64,000 nt of DNA from Anaerolineae bacterium (GCA_013178185.1 JABLXC010000004.1:62001-126000); one strand, 5' to 3'; numbered from the stretch's first letter, positions 16,422 through 24,842 are shown. Numbers and translations are program-made. Notes: generated from the sequence alone by a model not told the origin.

Positions 16422-19400
16422 TTATTCGGCGACCAGGACAAAGGTTCCGCCGAAAGTCAGCGTAACCTCAATGCGGTAGCGGGAGGTGTGGACGCCGCTC
16501 AAAACCTCCGGCGACTCAGCATCCGCTTTGCCTTCCAAATCGGTCGGGGTCACCACGCCGTCCTTGAGCTGCTGGACAGGCAGTTTCACCCATTCACCGG
16601 CTTCGGCGTCCCAGAACAGGATCGAAAGCTTCTTCTCCTGTAAGGAGGAGGGAACGAAGAAGGAGATCGTCACGGAACCGTTTTTGGGCAGCGGTTTCAC
16701 CGGCGAATTGTCCTCGAGGATCGAGACGCTCATGCCGGATATGTAAGACATGCCGTCGGGTAATTCCTTCAACCCCTCTACACTGGTTTCAGTCAGATGC
16801 TCCAGCACGGCGTCGTAGCCGCACAAACCGGTGAAAAGCGCCCGATCGCTGTTATCCAGTTGCATAATGGTAGTGGGGTTGGCACAGTCAATCTTCATAA
16901 TCTGCCTGCCGGTGACCGGGATGACGAATGCCCCGGCGCCGCCAATCGTTCCGGTAGAGACGGTGAAGGTCGGGGTAGCAATAAACGGGTCGCAAGCGTC
17001 GTCAATCCCGTCGCTATCGGCGTCAACAAAGCGGTTGGGAGTAACGGGGCAGGAGTCGGCTCCATCGAGCAGGCCGTCATCGTCGTCATCTGTATCGCAG
17101 GCATCGCCCTGACCGTCACCATCGGCGTTGGCCTGGTCGGCGTTGGCAGTCGTCGGGCAGTTGTCAATGTGTCCGCTGACGCCGTCGCCATCCACATCGT
17201 TCTGCGGGTCTTGCGGGAAGGCATCGCAGGCGTCACCCTGGCCGTCGCTATCAGTGTCGGTCTGGCTGGCATTGGCAGTCGTCGGGCAGTTGTCAATGTG
17301 TCCGCTGACGCCGTCGCCATCCACGTCGTTCTGCGGGTCTTGTGGGAAGGCGTCGCAAGCGTCGCCCTGGCCGTCACCGTCCGTGTCGGTCTGGCTGGCG
17401 TTGGCAGTCGTCGGGCAGTTATCTGCGCCATCGTCTGCGCCATCGTTATCGAAGTCATTCGGCATGGCATCGCAGCCGTCGGGGGTTCCGTCGCCGTCGG
17501 CGTCCGCATTGTCATTGAAGCCCGGGCAGATATCGGCCCCGTCTAGCACGCCGTCGTTATCATCGTCGGGATCGCAGGCGTCGCCTTGTGCGTCGCCGTC
17601 GGCATTGGCCTGGCTAGCGTTGCTGACGGTCGGGCAGTTGTCAATATGGCCGCTGACGCCGTCGCCATCCACGTCGTTCTGCGGGTCTTGTGGGAAGGGA
17701 TCGCAGGCGTCGCCCTGGCCGTCGCTATCTGTATCAGTCTGGCTGGCGTTGCTGACGGTCGGACAGTTGTCAATATGGCCGCTGACGCCATCGCCATCCA
17801 CGTCGTTCTGCGGGTCTTGTGGGAAGGGATCGCAAGCGTCGCCCATGCTGTCGCCGTCGGCGTTCGCCTGGTCAGCGTTGGCAGTCGTCGGGCAGTTATC
17901 TGCACCGTCTTCAATTCCGTCGCCGTCGCTATCCACAACCACGTCGCACGCGTCGCCTATGCCATCATGATCAGAATCAGCCTGGTTGGGGTTGTAGACC
18001 AGCGGGCAGTTGTCGGCCGTATCCAGGTCGCCGTCGGAATCATCATCGGTATCGCAGGCATCTCCGGCGCCGTCGTTGTCGTTATCGGCCTGGCTGGGGT
18101 TCGAGACGGTCGGGCAGTTGTCCTTCGTACCGGTCAGCACCGAGAAGCCGTCCCCATCGGGGTCGAGCGACCAGGCGGTCTGCGAGTCGCCGCTCGTGCC
18201 GCCAATCTGGGTATCGCTCAGCCCGGTGATATTGGCGCAGTTTTGAAAGTTGCTCCAATTGCTGGTGCCAGTGCCTGTATAGGAACAAACCGTTCCGGAT
18301 TCATTGACCCAGTAGTTGTTCGAAGCGCTGATGGTGCTGCTGTTCTGATCGTTGAAACTGGTATCTGAACTGGCGCCGAGGCGGAAGTTATTCTCGTGCA
18401 CATCCAGGCTGGAACCATCGCCAGTATAAATCCCCGTGGTGTTGTCCCTGATCTGGTTGCGCTGGATGGTGACGTTGTCGCCGGTCACGCGGATGCCATA
18501 TTCATTATTATAAATATTGCTATATTGGACAGTTACACCGCTATCGCTATTATATGCGACGTAGATCCCGATTCCGTCCTGGCCAGAGCTGTTCTCGGCG
18601 AACTCCTGGATGGTGGAATTATTGATGGTCCCCCGGCCGTTGTTGAACCAGACGCCAACGTAGTAAGCAGAACCGCTGTAGGAATCGATCGGATTGGTAT
18701 CCACCGTACCGTTGAGCAGCCGGTTCTCGATCGTCAGGTTCTCGAAGTTGACCAGCGCGTTGTTGGTGACCTGAACCAGCGAGTAAACCCGCGTCGTCCC
18801 CACTGTCCCATACTGAGTGACAGAAGCGGGGGTGCGCAGCGTCCCGCCGGTGGTGGCGCCCTGCAGGGTCAGGTTCTTGTTGATCGTGACCTGCTCGGCG
18901 TAGGTGCCGTCAATCACGATCGTCGAACCGGCCGGGGCGGCGGCAATGGCTGCCGCCAGCGGGGTACTGCTGGTGTTGCATGTGGTCACCACCGCAGCGC
19001 AGGTTCCAGTGGCCGAGTAGCCGATCACGCTGCCATCCGCAGCCACGAACCAGGGATCGCTGCCCTGAAGCGCTTCCGCCGCCTCTTCTGTCGCCAGCGG
19101 GACGACTTCGCCCTGGCTGTCCACCAGGACGATATCGTTCTGGTCGAGCGTCTCGACAATCTGCGCCAGGTCTTCCTGCGGAGAAGAAGTCTCCTCGGCG
19201 GCAGGCGGCTCGGTTGGACTGGCCTCGCCGGTTGGGCTGGCCTCCGTCGCTTCGGGCGGCTGCGGCTCGCCGGAGGGTTCGACGGCAGGGCTTGCCTCCG
19301 CCGGTTCGGACGGCTGCGGCTCAACCGGGCCTTCGGCGGATACCGGCTCGGTCTGAGGTGGGATGGTCTCCTCGGCCAGCACGGGGGTCACGCGCGCCAG

Positions 19401-19466
19401 CGAGACCAGTACAGTCAGGATGACCGTAAAAGTAAGCAGGAGCTGTCTGGTGGTTTTGATGTTCAT
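16422..19466 (-). CDS. secreted beta-helix protein with thrombospondin type 3 repeats
   Basis: A 1014-residue exported protein; the ATG at 19466 follows GGGAGG. Residues 1-31 are a Sec signal peptide ending VTPVLA. A Pro/Glu-rich linker follows to about 105. A right-handed parallel beta-helix (pectate-lyase-like, with repeated N-x-x-I-x-x-N units) covers about 150-420. Some ten calcium-binding TSP3 units occupy about 440-845, each with DxDxDG runs and DNCPT. A beta-rich C-terminal domain (about 850-1014) resembles choice-of-anchor modules, but no sortase or PEP-CTERM signal is visible. It probably acts as a calcium-stiffened surface or matrix protein. Parts of the TSP3 region are near-exact 129-bp DNA repeats. 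A 200-nt structured leader precedes it. Confidence 0.88.
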   Translation of the reverse strand: MNIKTTRQLLLTFTVILTVLVSLARVTPVLAEETIPPQTEPVSAEGPVEPQPSEPAEASPAVEPSGEPQPPEATEASPTGEASPTEPPAAEETSSPQEDLAQIVETLDQNDIVLVDSQGEVVPLATEEAAEALQGSDPWFVAADGSVIGYSATGTCAAVVTTCNTSSTPLAAAIAAAPAGSTIVIDGTYAEQVTINKNLTLQGATTGGTLRTPASVTQYGTVGTTRVYSLVQVTNNALVNFENLTIENRLLNGTVDTNPIDSYSGSAYYVGVWFNNGRGTINNSTIQEFAENSSGQDGIGIYVAYNSDSGVTVQYSNIYNNEYGIRVTGDNVTIQRNQIRDNTTGIYTGDGSSLDVHENNFRLGASSDTSFNDQNSSTISASNNYWVNESGTVCSYTGTGTSNWSNFQNCANITGLSDTQIGGTSGDSQTAWSLDPDGDGFSVLTGTKDNCPTVSNPSQADNDNDGAGDACDTDDDSDGDLDTADNCPLVYNPNQADSDHDGIGDACDVVVDSDGDGIEDGADNCPTTANADQANADGDSMGDACDPFPQDPQNDVDGDGVSGHIDNCPTVSNASQTDTDSDGQGDACDPFPQDPQNDVDGDGVSGHIDNCPTVSNASQANADGDAQGDACDPDDDNDGVLDGADICPGFNDNADADGDGTPDGCDAMPNDFDNDGADDGADNCPTTANASQTDTDGDGQGDACDAFPQDPQNDVDGDGVSGHIDNCPTTANASQTDTDSDGQGDACDAFPQDPQNDVDGDGVSGHIDNCPTTANADQANADGDGQGDACDTDDDDDGLLDGADSCPVTPNRFVDADSDGIDDACDPFIATPTFTVSTGTIGGAGAFVIPVTGRQIMKIDCANPTTIMQLDNSDRALFTGLCGYDAVLEHLTETSVEGLKELPDGMSYISGMSVSILEDNSPVKPLPKNGSVTISFFVPSSLQEKKLSILFWDAEAGEWVKLPVQQLKDGVVTPTDLEGKADAESPEVLSGVHTSRYRIEVTLTFGGTFVLVAE
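16980..18145 (-). repeat. TSP3-encoding tandem repeats with 129-bp near-identical units
   Basis: The unit encodes 43 residues including DVDGDGVSGHIDNCPT. Equivalent points occur at 17161, 17290, 17638 and 17767, giving two pairs each spaced exactly 129 bp. The DNA is much more alike than codon choice requires, which suggests recent duplication or gene conversion. Confidence 0.85.
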
Positions 19467-19479
19467 GTTCGATCCTCCC

Positions 19480-19667
19480 TGAAGAGAGACAAAAAATCCG
19501 GCTAATATGGAACTTAGCCGGTTTCGCCATTTGACTTCCCGAGCGCCCGCGGCCGAAATCGTGTGATAAATAATTTCGCGCAGGCGACCAATTAAGGCGC
19601 TCGGATCAACGTCTCTTATAAAGTATTCAGTTTTTCAAAAATGTTGAAGGTTTCTAATTTCTTTCTA
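19480..19667 (-). promoter_or_regulatory. structured 5' leader, candidate orphan riboswitch or attenuator
   Basis: About 200 nt lie between a strong promoter and the TSP3-protein start. A 9-bp stem joins CCGAGCGCC (minus strand 19604-19596) to GGCGCTCGG (19547-19539) and encloses a second hairpin (CGAAAT 19578-19573 with ATTTCG 19559-19554). It is followed by GAAGTCAAATGGCGAAACC and an intrinsic terminator. The order aptamer-like fold, terminator, ribosome site, gene is that of a transcription-terminating riboswitch. I could not match it to a known class. Confidence 0.5.
19491..19521 (-). terminator. intrinsic terminator inside the TSP3-protein leader
   Basis: On the minus strand CCGGCTAA pairs with TTAGCCGG (arms 19521-19514 and 19505-19498) and is followed by six T. 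It ends about 25 nt before the start codon, so full-length transcription needs read-through. Confidence 0.8.
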
Positions 19668-19673
19668 ATTAGA

Positions 19674-19702
19674 AGTATATTAAAAACAAATGATTTTGTC
19701 AA
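19674..19702 (-). promoter_or_regulatory. strong promoter of the TSP3-protein gene
   Basis: On the minus strand TTGACA (19702-19697), a 17-bp spacer and TATACT (19679-19674) form a near-consensus promoter in a very AT-rich tract. The start is expected near 19667. Confidence 0.85.
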
Positions 19703-19855
19703 TTCTTGAACATTGCAATTTCACAACGTTTTCTGTTTGCGGGGCGGCAGGGCATAGATGGGCGAATATTCTCTCTCACTTATCCAAAGTCTCTAAATTC
19801 GTACTTCGATCGCCTTAACCTAAAACAGGTATAATGGAAAACGGAGGTTCAAGCC

Positions 19856-20494
19856 ATGTTCGACAGTATCTTTCGCAGAAAAGAAGACGAAGAAAAATTC
19901 CGCCAGGAAGGCCGCCTGCCGCCGGGCCAGGCCTATACCCAGCGTTTTCCGGTGCTACACTACGGCCCCGTGCCAGCCTTCAACCCTCAGACGTGGGATT
20001 TCCGCGTCTGGGGGGAGGTGGAGACCCCGCTCCGGCTGAGCTGGGAGGAGTTCAACCGCCTGCCGCGCGTCGCCCTCACGATGGACATCCACTGTGTTAC
20101 CCAATGGAGCAAGTTCGATACGATCTGGGAGGGCGTTTCAGTCCGCATGCTGGTGGAGCAGGGTCTCATCCGCCTGAAGCCCACCGCCCGTTTTGTGATG
20201 CAACATGCCGAGTACGGTTTCACCGCCAATTTACCGCTGGAGGTGGTCTTGGCCGAGAACTTCCTGATGGCGACGCATTTCAACGGCGAACCGCTCAGCC
20301 CGGATCATGGTTACCCCCTGCGCGGCGTGGTTGGTTACCTGCCCTCCCGCCCTGATCTCATGACGCCCTACTTTTGGAAGGGCGCCAAATGGCTGCGCGG
20401 GCTGGAGTTTATGGCAGAGGACCGACCCGGTTTTTGGGAACAGGCCGGCTATCACAACAACGCGGATGTCTGGAAAGAAGAGCGTTTTGGATAA
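19856..20494 (+). CDS. YedY/sulfite-oxidase-like molybdopterin oxidoreductase
   Basis: A 212-residue single-domain protein of the sulfite-oxidase fold (Oxidored_molyb). The ATG at 19856 follows GGAGG. Cys80 in DIHCVTQWS is the expected molybdenum ligand, and the WEGVS motif follows it. The protein is shorter than YedY/MsrP and lacks a signal peptide and Tat motif, so it is probably cytoplasmic, as many archaeal and Chloroflexi homologs appear to be. It would reduce or oxidize a sulfoxide, sulfite or similar small substrate, but this is not shown by the sequence. No membrane partner such as YedZ is adjacent. Confidence 0.85.
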   Translation: MFDSIFRRKEDEEKFRQEGRLPPGQAYTQRFPVLHYGPVPAFNPQTWDFRVWGEVETPLRLSWEEFNRLPRVALTMDIHCVTQWSKFDTIWEGVSVRMLVEQGLIRLKPTARFVMQHAEYGFTANLPLEVVLAENFLMATHFNGEPLSPDHGYPLRGVVGYLPSRPDLMTPYFWKGAKWLRGLEFMAEDRPGFWEQAGYHNNADVWKEERFG

Positions 20495-20521
20495 CCCCAT
20501 CGGGGGCCGATCCAAAACGCT
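20481..20521. terminator. perfect inverted repeat shared by gene end and intergenic DNA
   Basis: AGCGTTTTGGAT (20481-20492) and ATCCAAAACGCT (20510-20521) pair over 12 bp, with a second inner CCCC/GGGG stem. The left arm lies inside the last codons of the Mo-oxidoreductase gene. It sits between convergent genes and probably terminates both. Confidence 0.75.
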
Positions 20522-20533
20522 GGCTTCGTTCTT

Positions 20534-21250
20534 TTACCGGCTGACCGCCAGAGCGGCGATGCCAGACGCGGCGTCATAACTGACGTTAAAAGTGTAACCG
20601 TTATTTTTAAATGTAGCTTCCTTGTTCTGTCTGCTGGCCTGGGCTTTCGTTACAGCGTCCAATACATCGAATGGCGTTGTGCTGGAACTGCTGGAGAAAC
20701 GACTCGCCAGCGTCATCAACAGCGTCATGGCAGTCGCGCTTTGTGTATCGTCGTTCGGATCGGTCGGGACGGCGACCGAAACGGCCTCCAGGTTCTCCTC
20801 CGGCCCTAACAGTGTTACCGCCGCGCAGTCACCTTCCAGGCATAACCAGGTGTGCGAGCCCATGACCACTTCTTTGCCCTGAGCGGTAAAAGGCGCGTCG
20901 AATTCAAACGCCCCGCCGGATCCGAAGAAATCAATCATTTCAGCGCGGCTGACTCCCAGACCGCTGCCTGCAGCGGCAGGCTGTGGCGCAGGGGGGGTAC
21001 TCTGGAGCGCGGGGGTCTCCTGCGGCGTCACCGCAACGGTAACTTCCACGATTTTGGGTTGCGTATCCTTTCCAAATAAGTCGCTGCCAAAGGCCCTGTA
21101 AGCTGCAAAACCCGCTGTGATCAGCGCCAGGCAGAGACAGCACAAAAGGACCGCAGCCAGCGCAGCCAGCAAGTATTTTTTTCTGCTCTTTTGAGGGGGC
21201 GCCGGGTGGCTGGCATCGGACCCAGGTTCGGCGCTGCGGGGTTCTTCCAT
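20534..21250 (-). CDS. single-pass membrane protein of unknown function
   Basis: A 238-residue protein starting at the ATG at 21250 with GGAGGG upstream. Residues 1-24 are cytoplasmic, rich in Pro and Ser and end in basic residues. A hydrophobic helix with several Cys (LLAALAAVLLCCLCLALITAG) covers about 27-50. A Pro/Thr-rich stalk follows to about 95. The remaining extracellular domain (about 100-238) contains two Cys that could form a disulfide and a Ser-rich loop. I do not recognise a family. It is divergent from ada and convergent with the Mo-oxidoreductase gene. Confidence 0.7.
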   Translation of the reverse strand: MEEPRSAEPGSDASHPAPPQKSRKKYLLAALAAVLLCCLCLALITAGFAAYRAFGSDLFGKDTQPKIVEVTVAVTPQETPALQSTPPAPQPAAAGSGLGVSRAEMIDFFGSGGAFEFDAPFTAQGKEVVMGSHTWLCLEGDCAAVTLLGPEENLEAVSVAVPTDPNDDTQSATAMTLLMTLASRFSSSSSTTPFDVLDAVTKAQASRQNKEATFKNNGYTFNVSYDAASGIAALAVSR

Positions 21251-21436
21251 GAGCTTACCCTCCTTTTGGGTTCTGGTGATTTACTAGTTAGCGGTAGAAT
21301 CATATCATATCTACCCCGGCAAAGCGAAGATTTGAGGATCCTCCAGACCAGAATCCAGCACTTTGAACGCAAAAAACGGGTAGATGCTGACTTCGTTTTT
21401 CTGTATGATAGACCCAGAAAAACGAAAGGATGGATT

Positions 21437-22495
21437 ATGGAAACATTTCTGGATGAAAATACCCGCTGGCGGGCGCTCGAAAGCCGGGATGCCCGTTTCG
21501 ACGGCCTGCTTTATTACGGCGTCCGCTCGACCGGCGTTTACTGCCGCCCCTCCTGTCCTTCGCGACGTCCGGCGCGCCCTCAGGTAATTTTCTTTTCTTC
21601 CTGCGACGAGGCGGAAACAGCCGGTTTCAGACCCTGCCTGCGCTGCCGTCCCGGCCAGCCGTTGCGCCCGCACCCCCAGGTGGATCTGGTTGCGAAAGCC
21701 TGCCGCCTTATCGAAATCGCCGAGGCGCCCCTCTCGCTGGGCGAATTGAGCCGGCAGCTTGGCGTCAGCCCCTTTCAACTGCACCGCGCTTTTAAAGCCG
21801 TGATGGGCGTGACACCGCGCCAGTACAGCGAACTGCGCCGCATCCGGCAATTCAAAGACCAGGTGCGGCAGGGCGGCGGGGTCGCCACGGCCTTGTACGA
21901 AGCTGGCTATGGTTCGTCCAGCAGGCTATACGAAAAAGCTTCGGACTGGTTGGGGATGACGCCCGCCAGCTACCGGAATGGAGGAAAGAACATGGAGATC
22001 CAATACGCCATTGTGGAGACTTACCTGGGGCGCATGCTGGTTGCCGCCACCCGGCGCGGCGTCTGCGCCGTCAGTTTTGGCGAGGAGGATGACCAACTGA
22101 AAGCCGCGCTGCGCAGCGAGTACCCGCGCGCCGAAATCCGGCAAGCCGAGGCGGGACTGCGCGAGTGGGTAGATGCGCTGTTGGAACACCTGAACGGGCA
22201 GCGCCCGCGTCTCGACCTGCCACTGGATGTGCAGGCCACCGCTTTTCAACTGCGCGTTTGGGAAGAATTGCGTAAGATTCCGCGCGGCCAGACTCGTTCT
22301 TACAGCCAGGTGGCCCAGGCGATCGGCCAGCCAAAGGCGGTGCGGGCGGTGGCGCGAGCCTGCGCCAGCAACCCTGCCGCGCTGGTCAACCCCTGCCACC
22401 GCGTCCTCCGCAGCGACGGGGGACTGGGCGGTTACCGCTGGGGGCTGGCGCGCAAAGAAGCGCTGCTGGCGCACGAACGGCTGGACGGGGAGTAG
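21437..22495 (+). CDS. ada: Ada: methylphosphotriester/O6-methylguanine repair protein and regulator
   Basis: A 352-residue complete Ada. The N-terminal zinc domain has Cys36 and Cys40 (CRPSC) plus the CLRC pair and accepts methyl groups from phosphotriesters. The AraC-type helix-turn-helix lies at about 85-180 (LGVSPFQLHRAFKAVMGVTPRQY). The C-terminal O6-alkylguanine transferase has the acceptor Cys320 in NPCHRV. Self-methylated Ada activates alkylation-repair genes. The start at 21437 follows AAAGGA; the frame upstream is non-homologous. It heads an operon with a 3-methyladenine glycosylase gene 7 bp downstream, the classical adaptive-response pairing. Confidence 0.95.
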   Translation: METFLDENTRWRALESRDARFDGLLYYGVRSTGVYCRPSCPSRRPARPQVIFFSSCDEAETAGFRPCLRCRPGQPLRPHPQVDLVAKACRLIEIAEAPLSLGELSRQLGVSPFQLHRAFKAVMGVTPRQYSELRRIRQFKDQVRQGGGVATALYEAGYGSSSRLYEKASDWLGMTPASYRNGGKNMEIQYAIVETYLGRMLVAATRRGVCAVSFGEEDDQLKAALRSEYPRAEIRQAEAGLREWVDALLEHLNGQRPRLDLPLDVQATAFQLRVWEELRKIPRGQTRSYSQVAQAIGQPKAVRAVARACASNPAALVNPCHRVLRSDGGLGGYRWGLARKEALLAHERLDGE

Positions 22496-22502
22496 CCATC
22501 CA

Positions 22503-23147
22503 TTGCCCGAATTCTTAACGGAAGAAACGCTCCGGAGCTGTGTGCTTGCGCTGGCAAAAGCCGAGCCGGTTTTTAAGCATATCCTGGAAACGTTGGGCGC
22601 GCCGCCGCTCTGGGCGCGCCCGCCTGGGTTTTCAACGCTGGTGCACATTATCCTGGAACAGCAGGTCTCGCTGGCTTCGGCGCGAGCGGCTTTCGAGAAG
22701 CTCAAACAGGCCTGCCCGAGCCTGACGCCAGAGCAGTTCCTCAGCCTGGATGACGGCGCGCTTAAAGCGATCGGCTTCAGTCGTCAGAAGGCGGCTACCT
22801 GCCGCAACCTGGCGCAGCGCATCCTGGAAGGTGGCCTGGAGCTGGACGCGCTCGCCGGTCAGAGCGACGAGCAGGTGCGCGCCGTCCTGACCGGTTTGAA
22901 AGGCATCGGCCCGTGGACGGCAGAGATCTACCTGCTGATGGCGCTCGGCCGCCCGGATGCCTGGCCTCACAGCGACCTGGCGTTGGCGGCTGCCGCCAGG
23001 CGGACTTTCGCCCTGCCGGAAATTCCCAAACCGCCAGAACTCGAACGTCTCGGCGAACGCTGGCGGCCTTACAGGGCAGCCGCTGCCCGTTTGCTTTGGC
23101 ATTATTATCTCAACGTTGAAAAGGGTACAGGCAGTTATGTCGCTTAA
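22503..23147 (+). CDS. AlkA-like DNA-3-methyladenine glycosylase
   Basis: A 214-residue HhH-GPD base-excision glycosylase. The helix-hairpin-helix reads LKGIGPWTAEIYLL and is followed by the catalytic Asp158 in WPHSDLAL. It lacks the N-terminal AlkA beta-domain, so it resembles the compact AlkA-like enzymes. It removes alkylated purines from DNA. The most likely start is TTG at 22503, 7 bp after the ada stop and 10 nt after GGGGAG; no ATG or GTG fits better at this end. Its stop overlaps the next gene by 11 bp, so the three genes form one operon under probable Ada control. Confidence 0.87.
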   Translation: MPEFLTEETLRSCVLALAKAEPVFKHILETLGAPPLWARPPGFSTLVHIILEQQVSLASARAAFEKLKQACPSLTPEQFLSLDDGALKAIGFSRQKAATCRNLAQRILEGGLELDALAGQSDEQVRAVLTGLKGIGPWTAEIYLLMALGRPDAWPHSDLALAAAARRTFALPEIPKPPELERLGERWRPYRAAAARLLWHYYLNVEKGTGSYVA

Positions 23148-24063
23148 AAATTGGGCTCGTCTGGTCGTTTTGGGTTTCCTGTGGGGCACTTCTTATGCAT
23201 GGATCAAAGTTGCGATTACAGAGATCAGCCCGGTGGTGCTGGTGGGCTACCGTACCCTGTTTGGGACGCTGGGGCTGCTCTTTTTCTTGATCTTTTGGGG
23301 GAAAGGGCAACTGAAATGGCGGGAGGTCTATCCCTTTCTGGGCGTTTTTGCGCTGCTGGGGCTATTCAACGTGGGGCTTCCGTTTTTTCTCATCACCTGG
23401 AGTGAATTGTACATTGACTCGAGCATGACTGCGATCCTGCTGAGCGCCAGCCCGCTCCTGACCGTCGTGATTGCCCCTTTCTTCCTCCCGGAGGAACGCT
23501 TCAGCCTGGCTAAGCTGGGCGGGGTGTTGGTCGGTTTTTTGGGCGTGGCGATTCTGATCCAGCCGGGGGTAGGGCGCGGCGCCAGCGGCCATGCAGCCGG
23601 TTACGCCGCCGCTTTACTGGCCGCGCTCTCTTACGCCGCCACCGGCGTCTATGCCCGCAAAAAGACGCAGGGACCTCCCCCGGTCGTTCAGGCCTTCTTG
23701 CAACTGTTGATGGCGGCGGCATGGCTATGGGGGGCTATTGCCGTGACGCGCCAGCCGGTTCAAGTCCCGAGCCAACCCCTGACGTGGGCGGCTGCACTCT
23801 GGTTAGGCCTTTTAGGTTCCTCTCTGGCTTATATCCTGTTTTTTTCGCTGCTGCACTCGGTTGGAGCCACCCAAACGTCGCTGGTCAGCTATATCACACC
23901 GCTGGTCAGCGTGATTTTGGGCGTTTTTCTTTTAACCGAACAGTTGCGCTGGCAGTCGCTGCTGGGGGGTCTCTTGATTTTGGGCGGCGTGGCGCTCACC
24001 AGTTTTCAGCCCGCAGGCGACAGATTGCCTGCAAAACAGCCCTGCGGCGATGACGTGAAGTAA
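23137..24063 (+). CDS. EamA/DMT-family transporter
   Basis: A 308-residue membrane protein with about ten hydrophobic helices in two EamA repeats: an N-terminal half beginning GFLWGTSYAWIKVA, and a second half with AALSYAATGVYARK and LLGSSLAYILFFSLL. These are drug/metabolite exporters or permeases whose substrate cannot be deduced. The ATG at 23137 overlaps the glycosylase stop, so it is co-expressed with the DNA-alkylation repair genes. Whether it exports an alkylating metabolite or is only a passenger is unknown. Confidence 0.9.
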   Translation: MSLKNWARLVVLGFLWGTSYAWIKVAITEISPVVLVGYRTLFGTLGLLFFLIFWGKGQLKWREVYPFLGVFALLGLFNVGLPFFLITWSELYIDSSMTAILLSASPLLTVVIAPFFLPEERFSLAKLGGVLVGFLGVAILIQPGVGRGASGHAAGYAAALLAALSYAATGVYARKKTQGPPPVVQAFLQLLMAAAWLWGAIAVTRQPVQVPSQPLTWAAALWLGLLGSSLAYILFFSLLHSVGATQTSLVSYITPLVSVILGVFLLTEQLRWQSLLGGLLILGGVALTSFQPAGDRLPAKQPCGDDVK

Positions 24064-24142
24064 TTCATAATCACTCTGAAAAATTTGATACCGCTTTTGT
24101 ACTGTGCTTTCATTTCTGGACAAAAACGAAAAATAAGCTATA

Positions 24143-24178
24143 TTAGATATTGACTATCTAAATTATATGAATTATATT
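24143..24178 (+). promoter_or_regulatory. TetR autoregulatory operator over a promoter
   Basis: A perfect inverted repeat TTAGATA-N5-TATCTAA (24143-24161) covers the -35 element TTGACT (24150-24155), which is 17 bp from TATATT (24173-24178). Binding of the TetR protein encoded just downstream would block RNA polymerase. Confidence 0.75.
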
Positions 24179-24217
24179 CAATAAAATAAACCGGTTGTTC
24201 GATTTTAATGAGGGATT

Positions 24218-24826
24218 ATGCCTAAAGTCACCGAAGCGTATCTGGATCAACGCAGGCAGCAAATTATGAATGCAGCTTACCGGTGTTTTGCACGGAAAGG
24301 GTTTCACCAGACCACCATGCGCGACATCTACGCAGAAGCCGGATTGAGTGCAGGAGCAGTCTATCATTACTTTTCCAGTAAGGAAGAAATCATCAAGGCC
24401 AGTTTCATCTTTGATTATCATCGCGGGCTGCCTGTGCTTCAACAGGCCGCTGAAAATCCAGATCCCTTAGATGCCATTGCGCGCCTGCTTGATTTTTTCT
24501 ACGCCGGCCTGGAATCCGCCGCCGACCTGGGCGCTGACCGGGTGAACATCCAGGGCTGGGCAGAGGCGCTGGTCAACCCGCAGTTGCTTGCGCCTCTGCA
24601 CGAATCTTTACAAGCCTTTCTGGGCGAGCTGAGTAAAACCGTTCGCCGCGGGCAGACGATGGGGGTGATCGATCCTGCGCTTGATCCGGAAGCGGTCGGT
24701 GAAGTCATCCTGTCCAGCTATTTCGGGCTATATCTACAAAAAGCTTTTCGCCCAGACCTGGATGTTGGGAAATATAAAACGGCTGTGCTGTCTCTGTTTA
24801 ACGGTAATTTTAGAGTTGCTACTTAA
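24218..24826 (+). CDS. TetR/AcrR-family transcriptional regulator
   Basis: A 202-residue repressor. The N-terminal helix-turn-helix covers about residues 13-60 (IMNAAYRCFARKGFHQTTMRDIYAEAGLSAGAVYHYFSSKEE, typical of the family). The C-terminal ligand domain resembles TetR_C_6/BetI-like members. It starts 56 bp after a perfect palindrome lying on its own promoter, so negative autoregulation is likely. The diheme cytochrome gene follows after 16 bp and the BNR-repeat gene is coupled to that, so the inducing ligand probably controls the whole operon. The ligand is unknown. Confidence 0.93.
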   Translation: MPKVTEAYLDQRRQQIMNAAYRCFARKGFHQTTMRDIYAEAGLSAGAVYHYFSSKEEIIKASFIFDYHRGLPVLQQAAENPDPLDAIARLLDFFYAGLESAADLGADRVNIQGWAEALVNPQLLAPLHESLQAFLGELSKTVRRGQTMGVIDPALDPEAVGEVILSSYFGLYLQKAFRPDLDVGKYKTAVLSLFNGNFRVAT

Positions 24827-24842
24827 TGAAAAGGAGTGCACC

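Noticed and set aside
17129-17895. Possible CRISPR or minisatellite because of repeated units
   Set aside because: The repeats are 129 bp long, contiguous, in frame and encode TSP3 modules; there are no short repeats with unique spacers.
17128-17970. Long open frames on the plus strand across the TSP3 region (Ser/Pro/Val-rich, up to 280 codons)
   Set aside because: They are antisense shadows of the repetitive TSP3 coding sequence; the low-complexity composition and lack of ribosome sites show they are not genes.
19520-19640. c-di-GMP-I (GEMM) riboswitch in the TSP3-protein leader
   Set aside because: GGCGAAACCGGCTAAG resembles part of the GEMM 3' block, but the AGGGCAAACC-type first junction and tetraloop/receptor blocks are missing.
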